Of a stretch of DNA of 64,000 nucleotides, positions 35,454-44,690 are shown piece by piece. The notes under the pieces were generated by a model. That model saw nothing but the letters and a program-made list of their open reading frames with translations. It did not search any database and was not told the origin of the DNA. Where the stretch lies: the NCBI GenBank assembly GCA_001566295.1, contig KQ964246.1, positions 3,410,001 to 3,474,000 on the forward strand, in the 5' to 3' direction. The translations under genes and the position numbers were made by a program. The stretch is from Microdochium bolleyi (Eukaryota > Ascomycota > Sordariomycetes > Xylariales > Microdochiaceae). Position 1 is the stretch's first letter. Each line of letters opens with the position of its first letter.

Positions 35454-36032
35454 ATGGCCGAGTCCAAGACATACCGCCTCGTCACGGTCAACACGGCTCC
35501 CGAGCGGGCCAAGCGGCTCGTCGGCCGCACCATCGAGGCCCTCAAGGACAAATACTCGATCGAGCACGTGGATAACTGTGAGAGTACGTTTGCTCTCCAA
35601 AACCGCACACCGCAAATCTCTGCGTTACATTGGCACCGACAAATGCATGATCGAGCGACCAGGAGAGAGAGAGAGAGGGGCAAACTCGGAGGCTGACCAT
35701 GACTGCCCTGGCAAATTTAGAGATCGCCGAGGTGGAGGGAAAGGTCACAAAACATCAACCAGACGTCCTGGTAAGTGTTCCTACTCATCCGTGCAGGACA
35801 ATCCGCCGAACACCAGGCATAACACTCACTCACGGACACTAATATTGTCTGACAATCATAGTTCTGTGCGTCCATGTGGACAAAGGAGGAGGCCGAGGAG
35901 ATCCTCTCGATCGCGAGATCCGTCAAGCCGGACATCAAGACGCATATCATCCCGCACGGGCTGCAGGTAGAGAGGGGTCCAGACGCCATTGTCGAGCACC
36001 TGGTCGAGGAGATACCAAAGTTGCTTGGCTGA
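35454..36032 (+). CDS. Small alpha/beta protein (unknown function)
   Basis: Three exons (35454-35583, 35721-35770, 35862-36032) give 116 residues. I do not recognise a named family. The sequence alternates predicted strands and helices: TYRLVTVNTA, then a helix PERAKRLVGRTIEALKD, strand PDVLFCASMW, helix TKEEAEEILSIARSVK, strand IKTHIIPHGL and a final helix AIVEHLVEEIPKLLG. This resembles a small Rossmann-like or receiver/cobalamin-binding-type fold; that is an inference from pattern alone. There is no signal peptide or membrane segment. All splice joins are in phase, and the middle exon of only 50 bp supports a real gene. Intron 1 contains a (GA)7 tract at 35663-35676. The HET-domain gene starts 800 bp downstream on the same strand. 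Confidence 0.78.
35663..35676. repeat. (GA)7 microsatellite in intron
   Basis: Pure GA dinucleotide tract inside intron 1 of the small alpha/beta protein gene. Confidence 0.8.
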
Positions 36033-36831
36033 GAATGCAGGATCTCCGGAGGTTTCAGACGGGGGAAGTGGAGGGACCAGCTTTTATCAAGTACCCTACT
36101 GATTGTAGACAGAGCGCAGTGCCATCGGTGCCAGATGTTCCTCAACCAGTGGATGGACAGGCTTCCTCCCATGTGCTTGAATCTCCTCCAATCTCAGCTA
36201 CCGCTGAGCTTCGGATATGATCACGGCAGTGTTCTCCATGAACAGTAGACAACATTGTGCCCTCACCGCTTGTTGGCTGGGTTTACGACGACTCCGGGAA
36301 GCAAGTCCCAAATCACATCTTCCTCATAGGTAGACCGGTATCGCAGACGCATAGGAATGCACGCCACAGCGGCAAGTTCATCGAAACCGTCGGGGAGTTT
36401 GGCCTCGTCAACTTCGCGTTTACGAGGCTCGGGCTCTCTCGGCGCGGGCGGCTGAGCATCTGACAAGGCCACTCGGGCTGTTAATGACCTGTCACCCCAA
36501 GGCAAGATGACCACGGCGCCGCAGCATGGGCGAATAAATTGCTGCACATGTATCGATACAATCTCGCAATGCCAGCATGGGATCGATCTAGAGCGGAAAG
36601 TTGGGCCATTTCTCAAATATCTTGAGCCATGCAATACCCGCGCCTGTATTCTTGACAATACACAAGGATTTGCTGTGATTTGTCATCCTACATCCCGGTG
36701 TGTGCATGCGGTCAGAGAGGGGTGGGTGATACAAGGACCGGGGGTGGCTCGTTGCTGTTGATCGCACCGCAGAGCTTCAAGCCACGTGCCACGCCTCCGC
36801 AACACTTTGAAGTCAGTACGATCCCTTCGCT
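36033..36831. other. 0.8 kb intergenic region before the HET gene
   Basis: No intact gene is supported. On the minus strand a protein-like stretch (about 36460 down to 36263) ends in STYEEDVIWDLLPG and NPANKR before a stop. It may be a gene relic or chance. Confidence 0.4.
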
Positions 36832-38117
36832 ATGCGTCTACTGTCATTCGATGATCAGGATAAACTCCAGTGGACCGAGTTCCCCGACGCCAAGGTTCCG
36901 CCATATGCTATTCTGTCGCACACATGGGAGGACGAAGAAGTTAGCTATGCCGATCTCGTTGCTGGTCGGGCACAGAACCGACTCGGCTACCAAAAGATCA
37001 TGTTCTGCGGCAGGCAGGCGGCCGCACGCGATGGGCTGAGCTATTTCTGGGTCGACAGCTGCTGTATCGACAAGGAGAGCAGCGCAGAGCTCTCCGAGGC
37101 CATCATTTCCATGTTCAGATGGTACCAGCGCGCGACCAAGTGCTATGTGTATCTGAGCGATGTCAGCACCTTCGCTCGGCACCATGGGACGACAGATCAT
37201 CCCGTGGATTGGTGGATCTCGCCCTTTCGCGAAAGCCGATGGTTTACTCGGGGATGGACGTTGCAAGAGCTTCTGGCGCCCAGGTGTGTCGAATTCTACT
37301 CGGCCGAACACCAGCGACTGGGAGACAAAGGATCGCTTGCTCTCCTGATACACGAGATCACAGAGATCCCTTTGGCAGCACTGAGTGGGCGAGCACTGGA
37401 GACGATCAACATCGAGGAGCGCAGGAAGTGGATCAAAGGACGTGAGACAGCCAGGGCAGAGGATCTCGCCTACTGCCAGCTCGGAATCTTTGGCGTGTGG
37501 ATGGTTGCGGCGTATGGAGAGGGCGAGGACAGCGCGCGATGGCGGCTAGATGAGGAGATCGACAAACTTCCTTACACTGGTAAGGACTTTCTTGATGGTC
37601 CTCTTGATGTTCCCAAGCTCACACACGCTGTCTAGAGCGCGAGTCTCGACTGCATTCATCATTCGAGAGGATACCCGACCATTACTACACTACTCAGGAG
37701 AACGACGACTACGCTATCGCAGAAGGCTATCATTACGAGCATGTCGAATGTTTCGTTTGGGACAGGCGAGAGCCAGGAACTGCTCCCGTGTATCAGTACC
37801 TCAGCACGACGACCGGCGACCACTTCTACACCCGGGACGCAGAAGAGGGACGCAGAGCCAGGGGAATAGGCTACATCTTCGAAAAAGTTGCTTTCTACAC
37901 ATTCTCGGCAGGCGTAGCAACAGACGGGTCTGAGATGCGCGTGCTGCACAGACTGCTCGATTACACGTTTGGGGAGCACTTTTACACCACTGATGAGGAA
38001 GAACGGGCCAGAGTCACGCAGGCAGGTTTCGGGGATGAACCAAACATTGGATTCGTCTTCCCTGCGAAGACTGAGCAAACGGTACCATTGTATCGTTGGT
38101 ATAGGGGCCTAGAATGA
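36832..38117 (+). CDS. HET-domain protein with C-terminal HxYT-type repeats (DUF5648-like)
   Basis: Two exons (36832-37579 and 37636-38117) give 409 residues. The HET domain fills residues 1 to about 245: PYAILSHTWEDEEV, YFWVDSCCIDK, the WYQRATKCYVYLSDV strand and WFTRGWTLQELLAP are the family's blocks, ending in the AYCQLGIFGV / YGEGE block. The second exon adds a separate module with three related repeats marked DHYYTT, GDHFYTRD and GEHFYTTD, each followed by a GY/GF-type turn and an aromatic strand. This resembles the DUF5648 repeat found in fungal and bacterial secreted or lectin-like proteins. HET domains trigger incompatibility cell death in fungi; the repeat may act as the sensing part. 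The intron (GTAAGG to TCTAG) is phase 1; reading through would end the protein shortly after the HET domain. Confidence 0.85.
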
Positions 38118-39138
38118 AGGCTGTTTATTCAACGTGGAGTACCTCTGTCATGGGTAAGGACATTTCCCGTGTTGATGGTGGCAATCTTGACAGCGAGAGT
38201 CCTTAGAATAGCATCTTGATAGTAGCAGCGTCCGTACTACGCGTGCCCACAGGCCAATACTTTAAGTGGACGCACAAACAGCTGCGCCATCCTTTCTGAT
38301 TCTAGGTCATTGTACTCTCGAGGAAGGCAGTCGAGCTTGAAGAGCCCCGATAAACCTCGATGTACGGCTGTGGGAGACTACGTCCTTGGCTGTCTGTCTC
38401 GAATAGTTATTTGGTTTCATTTTCTTCCGACGGCAGAGGGGTGTAGCACAGATGAGGAGGGGCGGAGCAGCGACCTCCGAGTCGTTTGAAAGCCGGCTCC
38501 GTCTAGTGGCTTGCGAGCTTCATCATGCCTCGGGTGGTTCAGGCCGTTCTGGTGGTGATGGTGCGTCCAGCCGGATGCTATGGCAATACAGTCACGGACC
38601 GCGACATCCCCGTCGGAAGCATCACCGCCGAAGTCGGGAAGTCGGGACTCTTTTTCTAAGCCGCATGGCAATCTAGAAGTCTTCATGATTGCGCTGTGCC
38701 GTTCCGTTCGTTAGCATGGCCCGGCAGGCACCCGTCCGGGACGCCCCTGCGCGGGTTCCACACCGACGGTGCGTCCATCGGCAGGCCACACCCGCACTGC
38801 AACTGGAGCTGCAACGCAGCACGCAGTGAAGACACGTCAGGCAATGGCAACAGGACAGGGCAGCTCAGAGGCTGTCTCTGATCCTCATTAGGTCCTCATT
38901 AGTCATCACGTCCCGTTGTGGAAGGAGTCGAGAGGGAGTGGCCACCGTGCCTGCCGCCGCTGCTTGACATGCCCCGCACCCATCCATGGATGGGTCGCGG
39001 CAGGCACGGCCATCGACGGCAAAGCACCGAGGCCGACACGCTCTGCCCTTCTTCCATCTGCCGTCCTCTTTTCCAGCATCGAAAACCTATCAGCACAGCT
39101 CTCTTTTCATGAAACACCAGGGACATTAGTTGCCTGCC
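38118..39138. other. 1.0 kb region between HET and aldehyde dehydrogenase genes
   Basis: No gene is supported. It holds a tandem direct repeat of TCCTCATTAG (38882-38891 and 38893-38902) and a nested inverted repeat at 38945-39009, both listed or discussed separately. Confidence 0.5.
38945..39009. repeat. Nested inverted repeat (13-bp arms around a 16-bp palindrome)
   Basis: The left arm CCGTGCCTGCCGC (38945-38957) is exactly complementary to GCGGCAGGCACGG (38997-39009). Between them lies the perfect palindrome CCCATCCATGGATGGG (38979-38994). The whole element can fold into a long hairpin in DNA or RNA. It is about 130 bp before the aldehyde dehydrogenase start codon, so it may be an operator, a leader hairpin or the remains of a small inverted-repeat element. 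Confidence 0.75.
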
Positions 39139-40777
39139 ATGGCTGCCACCGAGGTCCAGCATTATATAAACGGCGAGGTGAGTGTCCAAAATGAAACCAA
39201 AGACGCAATACCACAAAGTGTCTCGAGCTGACGCCTCATATCCTTAGTTCGTGCCGTCGAGTGACAACAAGACATTCGATCTCTTTTCACCTTACACCGG
39301 TGATCTGGTGGGCAAGAGTGAGCAAAACCCAATGCTGCTCCATTCATAGACATCAAGCCGCTCACGTCGGCTTCCTACAGTCTCCGAGGGCACTGAAGAA
39401 GATGTCGACAAGGCCGTCGCTGCGGCGAAGGCTGCCCAGCCCGCCTGGGCAGACCTGTCTCCTTCAGAACGAGGCAAGCCCATGGCCAAGCTCGCCCAGC
39501 TCATCATGGAGCACGACAAGGAACTCGCCAGATCCGAAGCACTCGCTATTGGGCGACCGATTAGCATCTTCTTTGATGGGTACTACGCCGCCACGCACTT
39601 CAAGTATTTCGCCGAAGCAGCTTACCCCGTTGGCACCTCCAGCCTCAACACCCCGGGCTTCATGAACGTCTCCCTGCGCCAGCCATACGGTGTATGCGCC
39701 GCAATCATTCCTTGGAACGCACCTCTGGTATTCTTCAGCAAGAAAGTGGCACCGGCCATCGCGGCCGGCAACACCATGGTGGTCAAGACGAGCGAAAAGG
39801 CCCCTCTCTCCTCACACCTGCTCAGCAAGCTCATCTCGGAAGCCGGCTTTCCGCCAGGAATCATCAACGTGGTTCACGGCCACGGCCAAGTCTCGGGCAA
39901 CGCCATCAGCAAGCACATGCAGATCCGCGCGCTATCCTTCACAGGCTCTGCCCGGACAGGCCGTGTCATCCAGAAGGCCGCTGCCGACTCCAACTTGAAG
40001 CACCTCATCTTCGAGCTTGGCGGCAAGTCGCCTGCGATCATCTTCGACGATGCCGACATCGAAAAGGCCGCCCAGGACACGCAGAACAGCATCATGTTCC
40101 ATTCGGGCCAGACGTGCATGGCCAACTCGCGAATCTACGTACACAAGAACATATCTGAAAAGTTTATCACTGCGTTCAATGCCCAGGCTGCTCGGCGCAA
40201 GCTTGGCGACCCCTTGCTAGCAGATACCACGAGTGGCCCCCAGGCCGATAAGACGCAGTACGAGACAGTCCAGCGATTTATCGAGGAGGGCAAGAAGACC
40301 GGCAAGTTTGTCGACCCAGGGACCGCTGTGCCCTCCTCGGGCGGCTCTGGCGCGCAGTCACTGGACCTCTTTGTCGGCCCTGTTGTGTTCCTCCAGCAGC
40401 CCGAGGACAGCAGTGTCATGAAGGAGGAGATCTTTGGCCCGGTGGCCTGCATCAACACGTTTGAGACCGAGGAGGAGGCTCTGCGCGTCGCCAACGACAC
40501 CGAGTTTGGTCTGTATGCCGCCGTGTACACCAAGGACATCGATCGTGCGCTGCGCGTCGCCAAGGGACTAGAGTCGGGCATGGTCGGTGTCAACTGCACG
40601 TCGCCGACCGGAGCCTGGGACATGCCATTCGGCGGGTATAAGTCAAGTGGTGTCGGGCGAGAGAGTTTCTTGCATTCCATGGATGACTGGCTCGAGCACA
40701 AGTCTGTGTTCATCAAGGTTGATGGTCTACTTGGGTCTGCGGGCACGTCGTCTACAAACAGCACGCTTGGGCGGTAA
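39139..40777 (+). CDS. Aldehyde dehydrogenase (NAD(P)-dependent)
   Basis: Three exons (39139-39177, 39248-39317, 39381-40777) give 501 residues, the normal size. The oxyanion-hole Asn is in IIPWNAPL, the general base Glu in FELGGKSPA, and the catalytic Cys282 in FHSGQTCMANSR. The NAD loop is SFTGSARTG, and the C-terminal EEIFGPV and PFGGYKSSGVGRE blocks are present. It oxidises an aldehyde to the acid in the cytosol; substrate specificity is not evident. The closest recognisable group is the vanillin/salicylaldehyde/betaine-type ALDH set rather than semialdehyde dehydrogenases. The first exon encodes 13 residues, MAATEVQHYINGE, matching the family's usual start. It is convergent with the metallo-hydrolase gene. 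Confidence 0.95.
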
Positions 40778-42005
40778 TGGTGCCGTTCCGATCGCTGCAA
40801 ACCATTGCCGCTTCAAGACACATGCAAACACATATACTGTAGTCTAACAGGAACAAAATGACCAATCACAGTCATGATCCACGCGGTTGTACTTGAAGTG
40901 TATGCCACTTACCGCTTCCCGATACTGGAATCGAACCATTGCAAGATTCAAATGCGCGTGTGCTATCCCTAGAGTCTTCTCACAATATACTGACCAGGAT
41001 TTGATCGTAGCCTATGTAGTTCCAGTTGCATGTGCAGTTCAACTTATAAAGGTAGGGTTAAGTTACCGGCTTCAACGATTTAGATCAGCTCGCGGGTTTG
41101 CCCGTGCTCCCGCTGCATCCTGATGGTTGGCATGCAGAAAAGCCACCAAGACGGATATCAGCATCAACGTGAAAGCCGCCTGCTGCGACACGCGGTCCCT
41201 GCGTTGGTCGCATCTGCGACTCTTTCAGTTCTCGTGGCGCTGGCTGTATCTACACTGGTAGTCCAGGTACGGTTGAGACTTGGAAGACCGGGTGTGCGGA
41301 GAGAGATCGGCACCATTGATCCGACAAGCCAGTCAGTTCATTACCGCCCCGGCAGGCAATCACCACTCCGCCGGAGGTGACGTAGCTTCGCCAGCCTCCG
41401 GGACAACACCGTATCATGAAGACCGTCAAACGTTCTGTGGCCTAAGGTCGGGAGCTATGATCCGAAACCCCGCAAATGAGGGGAAGCTGGCATTTCCCCG
41501 CAGGGAACCCACCTCGCAAGGGGTCTCGCTGGCGATTTGGGGGTCGTGCGGGGTCAACCTGGATGCTGTTTCCTGCGACAGCTACGCCACGCACAGGGTC
41601 CCCTACCTGTAAGAACGGCAGAACCACAAGGCTGGTGCCAGTGATCCCACAGACTTCTTCAAGAACCATGCCGTGCCGTTCCTGCTGTGTAAGGATAGAT
41701 AGGGTGTCTGTGCCACCCGGGAAGACACCGATTGGGGGACCGCCACGCACTGACTGTCCGCCTGTCTAAAGGGACTGACTGGGGTGTTCTGTCGTGCCGT
41801 CCTGTAGGGACAAACTCAAAAATATCCCATGGGATTTCAGGCGTTGGGGCAACATAACATGCTGTTCATTCTTGATCGCTGGATGCTGTGACGGTTTTGC
41901 TCACTCGGCCTTGACGGCTGCACCACTTATGATACAAAGGTAGACGACTGCCGTTCTTGTTCCTGCCGTGCAGACTTCGCAGACGAAGCGCCCGACACCT
42001 CGGCC
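40778..42005. other. 1.2 kb convergent intergenic region
   Basis: 3' flanks of the aldehyde dehydrogenase and metallo-hydrolase genes plus about 1 kb with no supported gene. A T-arm-like string on the minus strand near 40927-40938 was examined as a tRNA and rejected. Confidence 0.45.
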
Positions 42006-43379
42006 TCATGCCCCCTCCGCCGTGCCCCCCCTCTCCTCCCAAGCCCGCTCATGATCCTCCTTGCTCAGAGCGGCATAGTTACCCACCCGCTCCTCAAGCC
42101 TCCGCAACCTCTCCTTCTTCCCAGAGCCACTCCCGTCGTCTTCCTCTTCCTCCGACAGCAACATCCGGCCGTCGAACCCGACCGCCTGCGCAAAGTCCAT
42201 CAGGAACGCCCACCGCGCCTTCCGCACCCAGCCCTTGGCCAGAAAGTCGTCGGCCGTCGCCGGGAAGAAGTCGACAATGTCCAGCAGGGACTGGTCGTGC
42301 GCGGCCACCACCAGGACGTTATCGTGCGCGTCCGCCTCCTGGACCTTGCGGATCGACGCGAGCATCTCGGGGATGTCGTGGTGCGGCACCGCGCCGTGCG
42401 CCGGATCGCTCTGGGGCAGGTAGATCGGCGCCTGCCTGTCCTTGGTCTCGTTGCTGCTGCCGCCGTCGGCCCCGGTAGCGACAGCGGCGGCTGGCCCGTC
42501 TCGCAGCAACGACTCGAAGATCTCCCCCGGGCACGGCGTCCGCGACAGCGAGTCGAACGGGTGCGGCGAGATCGCCTCGGGGAGCGGATGCCAGGTGTGC
42601 GGCCGGAGCTCGCCGCCGTGGTGCACCGCGTCGCCGCCCATCAGGATGAAGCTGTCGTCTGTATCTGGCTCCCCGCTTCCTCCCGCGCCGATTTTTACCC
42701 GCGCCAGCCCGCAGATGTGACCGATCGCGTGCCCGGGGCTGTCGAGGAAGTAGAACGACCCGTCGCCAAAGTAGTCGAGCGCGTCGAAGCTGCCGATCTT
42801 GGCATGGCCCGGCGCCGAGGCGGAGAAGTCGAGCTCGCGCACCTCGCGCCCCGCGTAGTCCGCCTCGTTGAACGCCGCCTTTGGGTTCGCCGGCCATCCG
42901 GGGAACACGTGCTGCTTGCAGCCCGGACCGACGATCAGGGCTGTCGAGGGCTCGAAGGTGGACGGGTCGCCCGTGTGGTCAAAGTGCCAGTGCGACCACA
43001 CGACGGCCTCGATCGCGGCCGTGTCGACGCCGCCCCTGTCGAGGATCTCGCGCACGTGGCTCGGCACGGACGGCGTGTGGCCCGTCGTCCGCAGCCGCTC
43101 GGCCAGGGGTTCCGGCCAGTTCCACCAGTCCTTGCGCAGGCCGAGGTCGAAGACGATGGACCGGTCAAGCGTCGGGTGCCGGATCAGGAAGCAGAAGGTC
43201 GGCGCCGCCAGCCACTCGTGGCCGGGGATCTCGGGCTCGAGGAAGCGCCGCGTGCGCACGCCGCGAAGGGTGCCGCTGCTGTTGATGATCGAGACGCTCA
43301 CGGTCGACGCGGACGGCGGGATGTTGAGTTTCGGCAACGGTGGGGTAGCCATGTTGTTGCTCGAAGAAGTGGTTGTCAT
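42006..43379 (-). CDS. Metallo-beta-lactamase-fold hydrolase (lactonase-like)
   Basis: Single exon, 457 residues. The signature HxHxDH reads HWHFDHTGD (His130, His132, Asp134, His135). Further metal ligands are His216 in DSPGHAIGH, Asp249 in MGGDAVHHGG and His360 in VVAAHDQS. This is a complete two-metal site of the type seen in quorum-quenching N-acyl-homoserine lactonases and fungal lactam/lactone hydrolases. There is no signal peptide, so it is intracellular. About 100 residues after Asp249 carry a low-conservation insertion before the last histidine, and the C-terminus is highly charged. It may open a lactone or lactam ring of a plant or bacterial compound; that is an inference. An in-frame ATG at residue 10 is an alternative start. 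The Zn(2)Cys6 gene lies upstream on the same strand. Confidence 0.93.
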   Translation of the reverse strand: MTTTSSSNNMATPPLPKLNIPPSASTVSVSIINSSGTLRGVRTRRFLEPEIPGHEWLAAPTFCFLIRHPTLDRSIVFDLGLRKDWWNWPEPLAERLRTTGHTPSVPSHVREILDRGGVDTAAIEAVVWSHWHFDHTGDPSTFEPSTALIVGPGCKQHVFPGWPANPKAAFNEADYAGREVRELDFSASAPGHAKIGSFDALDYFGDGSFYFLDSPGHAIGHICGLARVKIGAGGSGEPDTDDSFILMGGDAVHHGGELRPHTWHPLPEAISPHPFDSLSRTPCPGEIFESLLRDGPAAAVATGADGGSSNETKDRQAPIYLPQSDPAHGAVPHHDIPEMLASIRKVQEADAHDNVLVVAAHDQSLLDIVDFFPATADDFLAKGWVRKARWAFLMDFAQAVGFDGRMLLSEEEEDDGSGSGKKERLRRLEERVGNYAALSKEDHERAWEERGGTAEGA

Positions 43380-44690
43380 GTGTCACCGTTGAGAACGTGG
43401 ACAAACTTGGCTTCCTCGAACCTGTGCCCGAATGTCAAGGACCCCACTGGTCTGGCCGATCGAGGTAGTGCACGACGAGCCAGGAGGATGACGAGTAACG
43501 TGTGAAACGCTTGGGTCTATCTTCTTGCTCGGTTCTGACTTGGGCGCGGTTACACAAAGATCGCATCGATCAACTCGAGTAAGGATATCTTTATAGGGAC
43601 GACGGCAAGAAGTATCGTAGAGGGAACAAAGGAGAAAGCCATCACATATGTAGCGGAAGGGTCTGGCAGAACAACGCTCAGCCAGTGTCGTCAAAGGCAG
43701 ACAAGCCTCCCTCGCTAGGTCAGCACTAAGACGGCTGCCCTAAGTGTCCCCGCACTATTGACGACCAGTTCTGTCGGTGACGTGCATCGCGAGGGGGGGT
43801 TTAGCCTCACGGCCATTGTCGACGTTGAAGGTCCAGGCAGGAGTAGTCCCGCTGCTCCCGATGTTCCCGCCAGCCCCTGCCATTCCCGGCCTTGTCGCTT
43901 CCGACGGATGGCCACGATGGAGCCTCTAGCATTGCACCATGCGAGTCACACCTGACTCGATATCCATGCTGCGTGGAAAGAGAGCGACCCGACAGGCTGG
44001 AGATGGGTCCCCCGGTTCACGCCACCGGACCGGGCTTTATCTTTGCGTCCCACCTATCTTCTGGTATCTCTCCTTCTTGAGTCTCAGCCCGTTGCACCCG
44101 GCAAGATTGGTCAGCCCAGTCGTTCCGAGCTCTGGCTTTGACACTGTCGATGACTCCGCACTAGGAGCCCAGTCCCCCCCACAATGCGCCCTCTCTCCAA
44201 TCGTGTATTCTGGCGGCATATCATCCATAGGGCTGCAGGGTCAGCCACACCGGAGAAGTCTCCGATGCCGGACAAATCAGCGTCGAGCTGCACGATGCAA
44301 TATGCGACCAAGTCAAGCAGTCGACAGTTGTAAGCTCGCAGTTTTTTTATGATCGCAGGGCTGCGAGTCTTGCTATTTCCAGGAGAGACAAGAAAGGTGT
44401 CCAGACACAAGCGGCTCAATATGCTTTTGAATCTACTTGAAGCGGGACGACATTCAAACGCCGCCCTCTAACAACGACAGGAAAATCAGAATAGCGCTGC
44501 TTGCGTTGTGCGCTGATTGGTATCCGAAACATAGAATGCAAAGTCGAATGAAAGTATCGGAATGGTGCGCTGGAGATGGCATCGCGCGACAGTGCGCTCG
44601 AGTTGGCAAGCCGCGCAAGGCTAGACCCTCTGGCCGTCAACAACCTCTGTGGAGAACGCTACCTAGGTATGATTCAAAATTCCGCTCCGG
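43380..44690. other. 1.3 kb region between regulator and metallo-hydrolase
   Basis: 3' flank of the second regulator gene and promoter of the metallo-hydrolase. No gene is supported. Confidence 0.5.
43589..43596 (-). promoter_or_regulatory. TATA-like box of the metallo-hydrolase gene
   Basis: CTATAAAG on the minus strand, 210 bp before the start codon at 43379. Confidence 0.4.

Noticed and set aside
40905..41000. tRNA-like signal on the minus strand (GGTTCGATTC near 40927-40938)
   Set aside because: The T-loop fits, but I could not find matching acceptor and D-arm stems or a proper 5-bp anticodon stem with a 7-nt loop.
42051..43505. Long plus-strand open frame of 484 codons
   Set aside because: It lies opposite the metallo-hydrolase, is rich in Arg/Val/Leu/Gln from GC-biased antisense codons, and has no domain.
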